A stretch of DNA of 64,000 nt from Dyadobacter sp. CY312 (GTDB taxonomy: Bacteria > Bacteroidota > Bacteroidia > Cytophagales > Spirosomataceae): assembly GCF_021390535.1 (NCBI RefSeq), contig NZ_JAJUXG010000021.1, positions 43,941 through 107,940 on the forward strand, in the 5' to 3' direction. Each line of letters starts with the position of its first letter. Within the stretch, counting starts at the first letter, position 1. This document shows, piece after piece, positions 8,704 to 17,489 of this stretch. The notes beneath the pieces are model-generated. The model saw only the letters and a program-made list of their open reading frames with translations, was not told where the DNA came from and ran no database searches. The translations under genes and the position numbers were made by a program.

Positions 8704-10821
8704 TCAGAAGAATTTAGCGCGACGATCTTCGATTTTAGCATTCTCACGAATTGCTTCATTCACAAGATACGACATGCGACTTTCCAGAGATTGAGTAAGT
8801 TGTGTTTTGTACTGCGTAAAATCAGCAATCTTAGGTGCATCAGTTTTGCCGATTTGTTCCATAATGAACACACCGTTTTCTCCTGTAAACACACCTGATT
8901 TTTGACCAGCTTTCAAACCAAATGCTTTTCCAAGTGCGATTGGATCAAAACCTGCACTGCTTAGGAAACCTGTCGCAAGTGAGATATCCGTAGCGGATTC
9001 AACAAGTGCGCCTGCTCCGTATTTTTTAGCAATTGCTTCCAAGTCGCCTGTTGCTCCTTTTAGCTTGGCAGTAATTTGCTCAGATTTTTTCTGATTACGA
9101 ACCTTGGTTGTCAGCTCGTCGCGGAAATCGTCCACTTTTACATTATCCTGGTCCGACTTTCCTGTCAAAACTGCAACGATGTATTGCTCCTCTGTTTCGA
9201 AAACGGAAGAAACAGAATTGATTTTCGTATCATCTTTAAATGCCCAGCGAACGATTTCACGGCCATTCTGTATAGCATTTACATTCGACGCTGTTTCAGG
9301 AATTCGGTTAGCATTTGCTACTACCAATCCTTTGTCTTTTTTCACAGCAACATCGAACTGTTCTTTGGTCTTAACAGAATTGGCAAACTCATCTGCTTTA
9401 CGGTAAGCTTCGTCACGCGTTGACTGGCTAGGTGCAATTGTTTTTCCAATTGCTGCAATGCGATAAAGTGTATTGGACTTTGGATCCGTTACTTTAATAA
9501 TGTGGAACCCGAACTGGCTTTCAACCAATTTATTAATCAAACCAGGAGCAGTTGCAGAGAAAACAGCTTCTTCGAAAGGTTTTACCATGGCTCCATTGTT
9601 CTGGAAATAGTTCAGGTCTCCTCCACGTTGTGCAGATCCCGGGTCAGCGCTTGATGTCGCAGCCAAAGCTTCAAAGTTAGCTCCCGCACGAATCTGTGCA
9701 AGAAGTCCTTCTGCTTTCACACGTGCAGCCGCCTTTGCTGAATCCGACTGGTTTTCGGCACGGATCAAAATGTGGCTTGCTCTTGCAGAAGAAACAGTAT
9801 CCTGTTTCGTGCCGCCGTATTTGTAGATGTAATAAGTATTTCCTTCACGGTATGGACCATATACACCACCCGGAACGAAAGTTTTTACAGCTTCTTTCAA
9901 TTGATCAGACATCGTAGAAAGAGACATGTTCACTGGCAATGAAATGTCTGAGTTCATGCTTGCAAACGCAGAGTCGTTTGGAGCAGTAGCAAGTCCGCGC
10001 GCCAGTTCCTTAATTTCTGCATAAAGAGCTGCGCTGTCATCCTTAGCAGGCTGTACAGGGAAAGTGACATATTCAATGGAACGTGTATCAGTTCCTTTGT
10101 ATTCCGAACGGTGAGCGCTCAAATAGCTTTCAAGCTCCGAATCCGTTACTTTAATTGTAGTATCTACAATAGAGAAGTAGGGAACATAAAGATAACGAAG
10201 TGTTGCTTTCGTGTTTTGTGCTACATATTCTTTTTCAGCCTGCGCTTTTGGAGTATATGCCGAAAACTTCAGAAGGTTTTCGTATTTGCTGCGAATGCGT
10301 TCTTCGCGAAGGCTTTTCTCAAAGTTTTCCCATGATTTTTGTTGCTCAATAGGAAGCGTTTTAAGATTTTTCAGATAGTTAACAACAGCTGTTTTATCAA
10401 AACGTCCTGTTGTAGGATCTGAAAATGCCTGCATGATGGAAGGACTGATGTGATTTCCTTGCACCATATCAACAAGCTCGTCGTCAGTTACTGTCAGACC
10501 AAGTTTGTCAAATTGTTTTTTGTAGGCTATATCAACAATAAACTGATTCCATGCCTGATCGCGCAGACCAACTAGTTCATTTTCGCTCAAACTGCGGCCC
10601 GACTGAGCTTCATAATTCTGACGAAAACCATCTACCCGACTCTGGAAGTCTTTGATGTTGATCTCTTTACCAGCTATTTCACCTACAACCTGATTGTTGC
10701 TTCCTCCAAGCATAGAATTCGGCCCCAAAAGGTCGCCGCCTACCATGAAGAAGATTAAGCTGATAGCAATTACCGTAACCGCGATACCGGACTTCTCTCT
10801 GATTTTGTTAATTAAAGCCAT
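8704..10821 (-). CDS. PpiD/SurA-type peptidylprolyl isomerase, membrane-anchored foldase
   Basis: A 705-residue periplasmic folding factor that would help newly exported proteins fold, including outer-membrane proteins. It opens with MALINKIREKSGIAVTVIAI and one membrane anchor at about residues 10-30, the PpiD hallmark. A SurA_N-like helical region follows. A parvulin (PPIC) domain lies at about 345-445, starting ARASHILIRAENQSDSAKAA and ending FGFHIIKVTD, and a long C-terminal chaperone region follows. In a Bacteroidota cell it would sit on the periplasmic face of the inner membrane. It is flanked by a strong terminator and a plausible promoter of its own. PpiD naming rests on architecture; many relatives are annotated only as SurA N-terminal domain proteins. 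Confidence 0.93.
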   Translation of the reverse strand: MALINKIREKSGIAVTVIAISLIFFMVGGDLLGPNSMLGGSNNQVVGEIAGKEINIKDFQSRVDGFRQNYEAQSGRSLSENELVGLRDQAWNQFIVDIAYKKQFDKLGLTVTDDELVDMVQGNHISPSIMQAFSDPTTGRFDKTAVVNYLKNLKTLPIEQQKSWENFEKSLREERIRSKYENLLKFSAYTPKAQAEKEYVAQNTKATLRYLYVPYFSIVDTTIKVTDSELESYLSAHRSEYKGTDTRSIEYVTFPVQPAKDDSAALYAEIKELARGLATAPNDSAFASMNSDISLPVNMSLSTMSDQLKEAVKTFVPGGVYGPYREGNTYYIYKYGGTKQDTVSSARASHILIRAENQSDSAKAAARVKAEGLLAQIRAGANFEALAATSSADPGSAQRGGDLNYFQNNGAMVKPFEEAVFSATAPGLINKLVESQFGFHIIKVTDPKSNTLYRIAAIGKTIAPSQSTRDEAYRKADEFANSVKTKEQFDVAVKKDKGLVVANANRIPETASNVNAIQNGREIVRWAFKDDTKINSVSSVFETEEQYIVAVLTGKSDQDNVKVDDFRDELTTKVRNQKKSEQITAKLKGATGDLEAIAKKYGAGALVESATDISLATGFLSSAGFDPIALGKAFGLKAGQKSGVFTGENGVFIMEQIGKTDAPKIADFTQYKTQLTQSLESRMSYLVNEAIRENAKIEDRRAKFF

Positions 10822-10843
10822 TTTCTCTTTTCAAATTAGTGCG

Positions 10844-10874
10844 CAAAATAAAATCTTTTCTGCGTGGAATGCAA
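10844..10874 (-). promoter_or_regulatory. Putative Bacteroidota-type promoter of the PpiD-type gene
   Basis: On the minus strand TTG is followed by 20 bp and TTATTTTG, one mismatch from the TAnnTTTG -7 box. It lies 23 bp upstream of the ATG at 10821. Confidence 0.45.
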
Positions 10875-10964
10875 GGGCTTACGAATCTAATCAGGAAATT
10901 TAGATTCGAAGGTTCCCGATTGTTCAAAATTATATTTCAGTTCAAACCGTATAATGATACGTTT

Positions 10965-11456
10965 TTACTGCATGTATTTTAAATTAATAGCGTAGAAAAT
11001 GGCCATGAAAACGCTTAGGAAAATGCTTGCCATTGCAGTAATGAAGCCAAGCCATCCACCTATAAACAGGATGGGGGCTAAAAAGGCTACGGCAATTCCC
11101 GCCAGGTATAAGTAAAACCCTTTTTTTTGCAAATTCCACATCATGTAGGCCGCATAAAGCGATAACGATTCGAAAATAAGCATGATAATGGCTCCGGTGG
11201 TAATTGTATCTGGAGTGGTGCCCTCGATCACTGCGGTGAACATGACATCCATTGCTTTGGTGTCGGCGCCATTGGCTTGTGTTTCTACATTTTCTCTCAC
11301 CATCTCGAAAGTTTCGCGGGTTTTATCGGCCATGATGGCGGGATTCCAGAGCCTTTCCGACTGGCTCCAAAGTCCGGATACGGCACTCATGAAGGTTAAA
11401 AAGCATAGTACAGTTAAAAACGTGGGACGACTTATGGGTTCACTCATTGGTTGCAT
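10965..11456 (-). CDS. Small integral membrane protein of unknown function
   Basis: 163 residues with about four hydrophobic segments: FLTVLCFLTFMSAVSGLW near the N-terminus, ITTGAIIMLIFESLSLYAAY, LYLAGIAVAFLAPILFIGGW and a C-terminal one. An extracytoplasmic or loop region of about 60 residues separates segments one and two. I recognise no catalytic motif. The ATG at 11456 or the in-frame ATG at 11447 (MSEPISRP) could be the start. It lies between the PpiD-type gene and a divergent SCP2 gene and seems to be transcribed alone. Confidence 0.75.
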   Translation of the reverse strand: MQPMSEPISRPTFLTVLCFLTFMSAVSGLWSQSERLWNPAIMADKTRETFEMVRENVETQANGADTKAMDVMFTAVIEGTTPDTITTGAIIMLIFESLSLYAAYMMWNLQKKGFYLYLAGIAVAFLAPILFIGGWLGFITAMASIFLSVFMAIFYAINLKYMQ

Positions 11457-11527
11457 GCGGGGCGGATGTATGTCATTGAAAAATAGGGCGCAAAATTTGT
11501 AGTTTTACACCGAAACACCAAGTGCAT

Positions 11528-11558
11528 TTGAATATTCTTATTAAGGAATATACATTTG
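11528..11558 (+). promoter_or_regulatory. Promoter of the SCP2 gene, Bacteroidota consensus
   Basis: TTG at 11528, 20 bp spacer, then a perfect TACATTTG (11551-11558), the TAnnTTTG -7 motif. It is about 50 bp upstream of the ATG at 11611. This is the best full promoter match in the window. Confidence 0.75.
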
Positions 11559-11610
11559 TTGCTTAGGTACAACAAAAAAAGATAATATAAACAAATCAAA
11601 GACAGATCAT

Positions 11611-11913
11611 ATGAGCCTGCAAATTCTTACCGACCGCATCACCACCATTTTGGGAACTGACAGCGGATTGGATGCAACCGTGAAATTCAAAACAGAAGAG
11701 GGAAATGTTTTTATAAACAGCAAAGTAGTGCCGAATACGGTTTCCAACGAAGATGGGGAAGCGGATTGTGTTTTTGATGTTTCTACCAAGAATGCACTGA
11801 AACTGATTGATGGCGACCTCAACGCAATGATGGCTTACATGACAGGCAAACTTAAAATTGACGGAGACATGGGTATTGCCATGAAAATAGCGCAAACCTT
11901 TGGAGGGAAATAA
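11611..11913 (+). CDS. SCP2 sterol-binding domain protein
   Basis: A 100-residue stand-alone SCP2 domain. Typical pieces are the central FKTEEGNVFINSKVV, DCVFDVSTKNALKLIDGDLN, and the closing MMAYMTGKLKIDGDMGIAMK block that lines the hydrophobic tunnel. SCP2 domains bind fatty acids, acyl-CoA or other lipids; the bacterial ligand is unknown. It has its own consensus promoter and is followed by a hairpin before the convergent pdxJ. Cytoplasmic, with no signal peptide. Confidence 0.88.
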   Translation: MSLQILTDRITTILGTDSGLDATVKFKTEEGNVFINSKVVPNTVSNEDGEADCVFDVSTKNALKLIDGDLNAMMAYMTGKLKIDGDMGIAMKIAQTFGGK

Positions 11914-11932
11914 AGTATGGTTATGGCTACGA

Positions 11933-11975
11933 ACTCGCGATTTCAGTTCATACTGCATTGTGAACTCGTAGCCAT
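11933..11975. terminator. Hairpin between convergent SCP2 and pdxJ genes
   Basis: ATGGCTACGA (11933-11942) pairs with TCGTAGCCAT (11966-11975), and GTTCA/TGAAC can pair inside the loop. It lies 20 bp after the SCP2 stop and 6 bp from the pdxJ stop. There is no clear T-run, so termination is inferred from position. Confidence 0.55.
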
Positions 11976-11980
11976 GAAAG

Positions 11981-12700
11981 TTATAGCTGCAATTCTCTCA
12001 AATACATTTGTATGGTATTTTCGAGACCGAGGTAAAGCGCGTCTGCAATGAGTGCATGGCCTATCGACACTTCGTCCATCCAGGGAATGCTCTGCTTCAA
12101 AAAACGAAGGTTATCAAGACTCAAATCATGACCGGCGTTTAATCCCAAACCAACTTCTCTTGCTTTTTCAGCTGCCTGAATGAAAGGCAATACAGCTTTC
12201 TGGCGATTCTCAAAATAATGAGCAGCGTAAGGCTCAGTGTAAAGCTCCACACGATCGGCTCCGCAAATAGCCGCCCCTTCCACCATTTCCTCATCCGGAT
12301 CTACGAAAACTGATACCCGAATCGCAGCTTTTTTGAATTCCTGAATAAGCTCGGTAAGCTCACTTCTGTTTTTAACCGTATCCCATCCTGCGTTGGAAGT
12401 AATCGCATTTAAGGCATCGGGTACCAGCGTAACCTGATCGGGCTGCGTGGCCATTACCAGATCTATAAATTTTCTTTCTGATGGGTTTCCTTCAATATTG
12501 AATTCCGTAGTAACGAGCTCTTTCAGGTCATACACATCCTGGTAGCGTATATGTCGTTCGTCAGGGCGCGGGTGCACGGTAATTCCCTGGGCTCCGAATC
12601 GTTCACAGTCCAGCGCTACCTTCAATACATTGGGGTTGTCGCCTCCACGGGAATTGCGAAGTGTTGCTATTTTGTTGATGTTGACGCTGAGACGGGTCAT
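11981..12700 (-). CDS. pdxJ: Pyridoxine 5'-phosphate synthase
   Basis: Final ring-closing enzyme of the DXP-dependent vitamin B6 pathway. It condenses 3-amino-1-hydroxyacetone phosphate with 1-deoxy-D-xylulose 5-phosphate to pyridoxine 5'-phosphate. At 239 residues it has the usual length. Diagnostic stretches are MTRLSVNINKIATLRNSRGG, GITVHPRPDERHIRYQDV with active-site His and Arg, LVPDALNAITSNAGWDT, and the C-terminal SIGHALIADALYLGLE phosphate-binding segment. Cytoplasmic TIM barrel. pdxA and the other pathway genes are not nearby. Confidence 0.97.
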   Translation of the reverse strand: MTRLSVNINKIATLRNSRGGDNPNVLKVALDCERFGAQGITVHPRPDERHIRYQDVYDLKELVTTEFNIEGNPSERKFIDLVMATQPDQVTLVPDALNAITSNAGWDTVKNRSELTELIQEFKKAAIRVSVFVDPDEEMVEGAAICGADRVELYTEPYAAHYFENRQKAVLPFIQAAEKAREVGLGLNAGHDLSLDNLRFLKQSIPWMDEVSIGHALIADALYLGLENTIQMYLRELQL

Positions 12701-12785
12701 GAGAAAAATGTCGTGTTAGAGTGATATGATGACAGAATTATGGACTATTGTCCAATGATACATCTCTATTTTATGATGATTCCTG

Positions 12786-12793
12786 TAACTTTG
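12786..12793 (+). promoter_or_regulatory. Putative -7 box (TAACTTTG) for the yqeY-cvpA unit
   Basis: A perfect TAnnTTTG match 69 bp upstream of the ATG at 12863. No TTG lies at the usual 17-21 bp upstream, so only half of the promoter is supported. Confidence 0.45.
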
Positions 12794-12862
12794 CGGTCTT
12801 GTAGGCAAATTTAACATTCGCTTATTCAAATTTTACTTATTGTACCATTAATTATAAAATAT

Positions 12863-13315
12863 ATGTCACTGAAAAGTCAGGTTGAGTCGGGAATCAAGGA
12901 TGCAATGCGCGCCAAAGAAGCGGATAAATTACGTGCTTTAAGGGCTATCAAATCCCTGATTTTGCTGGAAGAAACCAAGGCCGGCGGTACTGGCGGAGAG
13001 CTGTCTGCTGATGACGAATTAAAATTGCTTACCAAGGCAGCAAAGCAGCGCAGAGAGTCTGCTGATATTTACCGTACACAGGGCAGGGAAGATCTGCTTG
13101 CGGTAGAAGAAGCTGAATTGGCCATTATTGAAGAGTTTTTGCCAAAGCAATTAACAGAAGACGAGGTTAAAGCCAGGTTACAGGAAATCATTGCGAGGGT
13201 AGGAGCAAGCGCACCTTCCGACATGGGAAAAGTGATGGGTGTTGCTACCAAAGAACTTGCCGGACAAGCAGATGGACGCGTTGTTTCTACATTGGTTAAG
13301 AGTTTGTTGGCATGA
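12863..13315 (+). CDS. GatB/YqeY domain protein
   Basis: 150 residues, the full length of the YqeY family. It starts MSLKSQVESGIKDAMRAKEA and carries the typical LRAIKSLILLEETKAGG, AKQRRESADIYRTQGREDL and EEFLPKQLTEDEV stretches. It ends in the GKVMGVATKELAGQADGR block that resembles the tRNA-binding tail of GatB. The family is widespread and thought to bind tRNA; its exact role is not settled. Its stop overlaps the cvpA start by 4 bp (ATGA), so the two are co-translated. Confidence 0.93.
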   Translation: MSLKSQVESGIKDAMRAKEADKLRALRAIKSLILLEETKAGGTGGELSADDELKLLTKAAKQRRESADIYRTQGREDLLAVEEAELAIIEEFLPKQLTEDEVKARLQEIIARVGASAPSDMGKVMGVATKELAGQADGRVVSTLVKSLLA

Positions 13316-13860
13316 AGTTATTGGATGTTCTCATCCTGTTGCCTTTACTTTGGGGAGCATTACATGGCTACCGGAAAGGATTGCTGATCGAGTTTATCGG
13401 TATTGCGGGTATGGTGGTAGCAATGGTATTAGGTTTCAAATTTTTGGGGTTGGGAATGGAAATCCTGACCCCCTATTTTAGTGATAGTCTGGCCAAGAAA
13501 ATTTTGCCTTATGTAGGGTTCTCGGCCATTTTTTTTCCTACTATTTTTCTGCTCAACCAATTTGGTTACACCATCCGCAGATCGCTCAGGTATTCTATCT
13601 TGGGTACGTTCGACAGCTTTGCAGGAGCCATGGTGGGTGTTTTTACCTGGGTGTTTGGGATCAGCGTCTTTTTTTGGCTGGTGAACATGATCGGTATAAA
13701 AATTCCTTCACACCGCACAGAAGAAACTTATCTATATCCGATTGTGGTACCAGTGGCACCCAATATCATTACCAAGGCACTGCAGATCATGCCAAAAGGC
13801 ACTGAGCTAATCAGAGAATGGAAGCGGGATTATCTGGATGATGATAAGATGACCTCCTGA
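13312..13860 (+). CDS. CvpA family inner-membrane protein
   Basis: 182 residues with four hydrophobic segments and the CvpA opening MKLLDVLILLPLLWGALHGY with GYRKGL just after the first. In enterobacteria CvpA is needed for colicin V production and for envelope homeostasis; the Bacteroidota role is not established. It overlaps the YqeY gene by 4 bp. The charged C-terminal tail (REWKRDYLDDDKMTS) is probably cytoplasmic. Confidence 0.87.
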   Translation: MKLLDVLILLPLLWGALHGYRKGLLIEFIGIAGMVVAMVLGFKFLGLGMEILTPYFSDSLAKKILPYVGFSAIFFPTIFLLNQFGYTIRRSLRYSILGTFDSFAGAMVGVFTWVFGISVFFWLVNMIGIKIPSHRTEETYLYPIVVPVAPNIITKALQIMPKGTELIREWKRDYLDDDKMTS

Positions 13861-13908
13861 TCGTGCACTTTTCGCAATGTAATAATGGTCGACCACTAGG
13901 AAATTTTG

Positions 13909-14715
13909 ATGATAAAGTTTGTAAAAAAAAGCAAAGGGGAAAGACTTGTTTATGCTTTGCTAAGTTTAGTATTATTAGCAGGTTGCGGCTCTTCGAAAAA
14001 GATGTCGGAGTCTTCAAGAGGAAAGCGGATATTTAATGTGCAGTTAGATAGTACCAATATTTTTGATGTTGCCCGGAACAGAAAAATCCCTGTTGCCTTT
14101 TATTCTCCAAAAACACGCCAGGGAGCGTTAAAGCAGAAGCTTGTAATATTCAGCCATGGTTACGGTGAGAACAAAGGGGGAGACAATCTTATTTATTCCT
14201 ATTTAACGGAAAACCTGGCGTCAAAAGGTTATTTCGTTGTATCTATTCAACATGAACTGACAACGGATAGTCTCCTTGCGATGACAGGTATTCTAAGAGC
14301 TACCCGATTGTCGAATTGGGAGAGGGGAGCTGAGAATATTAGGTATGTAATAAAAACATTGAAGGATACGAAACCAGATCTGGATTTTCGGCACATTATC
14401 TTGATGGGGCATTCCAACGGCGGGGATATGACTGCGTTATTCGCTACAAAATACCCTGATGAAGTGGATCGCATGGTGACTTTGGATAATCGGAGAATGC
14501 CTTTGCCCAGAACTAAAAAGGTAAAAGTATTGTCACTTCGGTCAAGCGACATGCCTGCCGATGAAGGTGTTTTGCCAACGGAGGTAGAACGACGTGAATT
14601 TGGGATGAAAGTTTATAGGCTTTCGAATACCAAACATTCGGAAATGGATAATGATGCAACTGAAATCCAGAGAAAAGAGATAAATGAGTATATCATTAAA
14701 TTCTTGGAAAAATAG
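13909..14715 (+). CDS. Alpha/beta-hydrolase lipoprotein
   Basis: A 268-residue lipoprotein. The signal LVYALLSLVLLAGC ends in a lipobox with the lipidated Cys at about residue 26. The rest is an alpha/beta-hydrolase resembling platelet-activating-factor acetylhydrolase or chlorophyllase-like enzymes. It has an oxyanion-region VIFSHGYGENKGG, the nucleophile motif GHSNGG, and a C-terminal TKHSEMD that could supply the His. The substrate is unknown. The longest frame begins at a TTG at 13906, and the adjacent ATG at 13909 is the natural start. It sits 48 bp after cvpA in the same direction and may be co-transcribed. Confidence 0.82.
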   Translation: MIKFVKKSKGERLVYALLSLVLLAGCGSSKKMSESSRGKRIFNVQLDSTNIFDVARNRKIPVAFYSPKTRQGALKQKLVIFSHGYGENKGGDNLIYSYLTENLASKGYFVVSIQHELTTDSLLAMTGILRATRLSNWERGAENIRYVIKTLKDTKPDLDFRHIILMGHSNGGDMTALFATKYPDEVDRMVTLDNRRMPLPRTKKVKVLSLRSSDMPADEGVLPTEVERREFGMKVYRLSNTKHSEMDNDATEIQRKEINEYIIKFLEK

Positions 14716-14766
14716 ATTTGAGTCTTATAATTTGAAAAGGTTAACACCTCAATAGTTGATTTTCAG

Positions 14767-14774
14767 TACCTTTG
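14767..14774 (+). promoter_or_regulatory. -7 box (TACCTTTG) of rlmN
   Basis: A perfect TAnnTTTG match 20 bp upstream of the ATG at 14795. It lies inside the frame that would be gained by a TTG start at 14756, which argues that translation begins at 14795. No clear -33 TTG is seen at 17-21 bp. Confidence 0.55.
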
Positions 14775-14794
14775 CAGGTATAAGTATTATAATA

Positions 14795-15850
14795 ATGACC
14801 GGATTACAGGAAAAACAGGATATAAGAAAGATGACCGTCGACCAGCTGAAAGGCTGGATGGCTGAACATGGCGAGAAGGCTTTTCGTGCAAAACAGATAT
14901 ATGAGTGGATTTGGAAAAAATCTGCCAACTCATTTGCTGAGATGACCAACCTTTCGCTTGCTACAAGGCAACTCATCGACGAACACTTTGTAATCCATTC
15001 CATGGATGTTGCCAAACAACAGCAAAGCAACGACGGTACAATCAAGTCGGCGTTCAAACTATTTGATGGGAATCTGGTGGAAGGAGTGCTTATCCCCGCA
15101 ACCGATCGGATGACTGCCTGTGTGAGTAGCCAGGTCGGATGTTCACTAACCTGTAAGTTTTGTGCTACCGGTTATATGGATCGTAAGAGGAATCTGGAAG
15201 CAGGTGAAATTTATGACCAGGTTGTAGCAATTGCAAAGCAGGCTGAGGATAGCTTTAAAGCACCTCTTACCAACATTGTATACATGGGAATGGGGGAGCC
15301 GTTGCTTAATTATACCAACGTTCTCAAATCAATAGAACACATTACTTCGCCCGAAGGACTGAATATGTCGCCACGCCGGATCACGGTATCTACGGCGGGC
15401 ATTGCCAAAATGATCAAGAAGCTGGGTGATGATGAAGTTCGTTTCAGACTGGCGCTTTCTTTACATGCCGCTAACGATGAAAAGCGCAATCAGATTATGC
15501 CGATCAATGAGTCCAATTCATTGGATAATCTGGCAGAAGCACTTAATTATTTTTATCAGAAAACGGGCAACCGTATCACTTTTGAATACATTGTTTTCAA
15601 TAATTTCAATGATACTTTACAGGATGCGAAGGAATTATGGGAATTTACCAAACGGGTTCCGGCACGTGTAAATATTATTGAGTATAACCCAATTGCCGAA
15701 GCGGACTTTACCAATACAGGTGCAGACAAACTGGATAAATTTGCTGCTTTCCTTGAAGACAGAGGTGTTTCGGTACACGTAAGAAGAAGCCGCGGAAAAG
15801 ATATTGATGCGGCTTGCGGGCAACTTGCCAACAAAGAAAAAGCAGCCTAA
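14795..15850 (+). CDS. rlmN: Dual-specificity 23S rRNA/tRNA adenine C2-methyltransferase, radical SAM
   Basis: Methylates C2 of A2503 in 23S rRNA and A37 in some tRNAs by a radical-SAM ping-pong mechanism. The 351-residue protein has the radical-SAM cluster CSLTCKFC (Cys116, 120, 123), the upstream ACVSSQVGC, the MGMGEPLLNY SAM-binding motif, and the C-terminal AACGQL carrying the second catalytic Cys that forms the methyl-transfer adduct. The N-terminal helical RNA-binding domain is complete. I chose ATG 14795 over the TTG at 14756 because a -7 box occupies that stretch. A perfect 11-bp hairpin follows the stop. Confidence 0.96.
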   Translation: MTGLQEKQDIRKMTVDQLKGWMAEHGEKAFRAKQIYEWIWKKSANSFAEMTNLSLATRQLIDEHFVIHSMDVAKQQQSNDGTIKSAFKLFDGNLVEGVLIPATDRMTACVSSQVGCSLTCKFCATGYMDRKRNLEAGEIYDQVVAIAKQAEDSFKAPLTNIVYMGMGEPLLNYTNVLKSIEHITSPEGLNMSPRRITVSTAGIAKMIKKLGDDEVRFRLALSLHAANDEKRNQIMPINESNSLDNLAEALNYFYQKTGNRITFEYIVFNNFNDTLQDAKELWEFTKRVPARVNIIEYNPIAEADFTNTGADKLDKFAAFLEDRGVSVHVRRSRGKDIDAACGQLANKEKAA

Positions 15851-15855
15851 AGCTT

Positions 15856-15888
15856 AATAGATTCTCTGAAAGTATCGGAGAATCTATT
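15856..15888 (+). terminator. Hairpin downstream of rlmN
   Basis: AATAGATTCTC pairs perfectly with GAGAATCTATT around an 11-nt loop, 5 bp past the stop. The U-tract is weak. Confidence 0.65.
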
Positions 15889-15938
15889 CATACTTCACGG
15901 AAAAGGAGTTCTATATTTTAATTAACAATTTGGTAACA

Positions 15939-15966
15939 TTGCATCCGTAAACAATCAGTAGTTTTG
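15939..15966 (+). promoter_or_regulatory. Putative promoter of the phosphate transporter gene
   Basis: TTG at 15939-15941, 17 bp spacer and TAGTTTTG at 15959-15966 match the Bacteroidota consensus. A leader of about 95 bp separates it from the ATG at 16068. Confidence 0.55.
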
Positions 15967-16067
15967 CCCGTAAAATTTGTTCTTAACAAATTAAAGGTCT
16001 GTCAGGCAAACATTGATTTACACACTTTCAAACCTGATATTTATTTAATATAACTTATACACTCTTT

Positions 16068-17489
16068 ATGTTTGGTCTTGAAACCGACATTTTCCTTCTC
16101 CTCGCTTTCAGTATCTTAGCGGCTTGTGCATTTGAGTTTGTTAACGGTTTTCACGATACAGCCAACGCTGTGGCAACTGTTATCTACACCAATTCATTAA
16201 AACCCAACATCGCAGTTATGTGGTCGGGTTTCTGCAATTTTCTCGGTGTATTTTTTGGTGGAATCGCCGTTGCAATGGGTATTGTAAATCTCTTGCCTGT
16301 TGAAATGTTAATCGACCAGGACGTGTATCATAGCGTGGCAATGGTTTTCGCTTTGCTCTTCAGCGCTATTATATGGAACCTGGGTACGTGGTACTTTGGT
16401 TTGCCGAGTTCCAGTTCACACACACTGATCGGTTCTATTCTGGGAGTTGGTCTTGCATTCACTTTTATGCCTGAGAATTCTACCGGAGCCGGTGTTAACT
16501 GGACCAAAGCGGAAGAATTATTCATGTCGTTGCTTACTTCACCGATCTTCGGTTTTGCTTTGGCAATTATCATCATGTTTCTGCTTCGCCGCCTGCTTTC
16601 AAAGCCATTGCGTGAAGTTGTTTTTAGTGAGCCTAAGAAAAATCAGCCTCCTCCGATCTGGATTAGAGCAATATTGGTTACTACCTGTACATTGGTGAGT
16701 TTTTTCCATGGCTCTAATGATGGACAAAAAGGCGTTGGTTTGGTGATGCTTATTTTGATCGGTATTGTTCCTGCACACTTTGCACTGGACAACAGCGTCG
16801 ATCCTGTTGAAATGAAAACAGAACTTGCGCGTATTGAGCAAACTGTAAGCAGAATTGATTCCATGCAATTGTCAGCCTCCGACCGTTTAAAACTGACTTC
16901 GATTCATAAAGAGATTGTTGCGTTGAATGGGCACATCGACAAACCTTTGGTAGATCATAAATTGCCCCTGGAAGTACGCATGGATGCCCGTCGTTCACTT
17001 TTGTTGATCAGCCGTAACACAAAAACGATATTGGATAATGGCGATGCAACGCTGAATACAGAAGATAAAGCATACCTGAAAATGCAGTCGGGCAGCCATT
17101 CAGGGATCAGACGTTACACCGACTATGCCCCTGACTGGGTTATCCTCATGATTTCTCTTTCACTTGGACTTGGAACAATGGTGGGCTGGAAGCGGATTGT
17201 GGTTACGATTGGTGAAAAAATCGGAAAACAACACCTTACATATGCACAGGGAGCTTCGGCCGAATTGGTTGCAGCCAGTACAATCGGAGTTTCTTCTTAC
17301 TTGGGACTTCCGGTGAGTACAACCCACGTTTTATCTTCCGGTATTGCTGGTTCCATGGTGGCAAGCAAGGGTGTTAAAAACCTTCAGGCAGGAACAATCC
17401 GCAACATCGTAATTGCATGGATACTTACTTTGCCTGTTACCATGTTGTTGTCGGGTACATTATATGCATTCTTCCGCTGGATATTTTAA
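16068..17489 (+). CDS. Inorganic phosphate transporter, PiT family
   Basis: 473-residue low-affinity phosphate:cation symporter of the inner membrane. The two signature repeats are FEFVNGFHDTANAVATVIYT in the first half and VSSYLGLPVSTTHVLSSGIA in the second, with LPSSSSHTLIGSILGVG between. About ten hydrophobic segments are visible. A hydrophilic insert of about 120 residues (around 230-350, starting after IGIVPAHFALD) splits the halves; this long central loop is normal for Bacteroidota PiT proteins. No PhoU or DUF47 partner gene lies beside it. Confidence 0.94.
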   Translation: MFGLETDIFLLLAFSILAACAFEFVNGFHDTANAVATVIYTNSLKPNIAVMWSGFCNFLGVFFGGIAVAMGIVNLLPVEMLIDQDVYHSVAMVFALLFSAIIWNLGTWYFGLPSSSSHTLIGSILGVGLAFTFMPENSTGAGVNWTKAEELFMSLLTSPIFGFALAIIIMFLLRRLLSKPLREVVFSEPKKNQPPPIWIRAILVTTCTLVSFFHGSNDGQKGVGLVMLILIGIVPAHFALDNSVDPVEMKTELARIEQTVSRIDSMQLSASDRLKLTSIHKEIVALNGHIDKPLVDHKLPLEVRMDARRSLLLISRNTKTILDNGDATLNTEDKAYLKMQSGSHSGIRRYTDYAPDWVILMISLSLGLGTMVGWKRIVVTIGEKIGKQHLTYAQGASAELVAASTIGVSSYLGLPVSTTHVLSSGIAGSMVASKGVKNLQAGTIRNIVIAWILTLPVTMLLSGTLYAFFRWIF

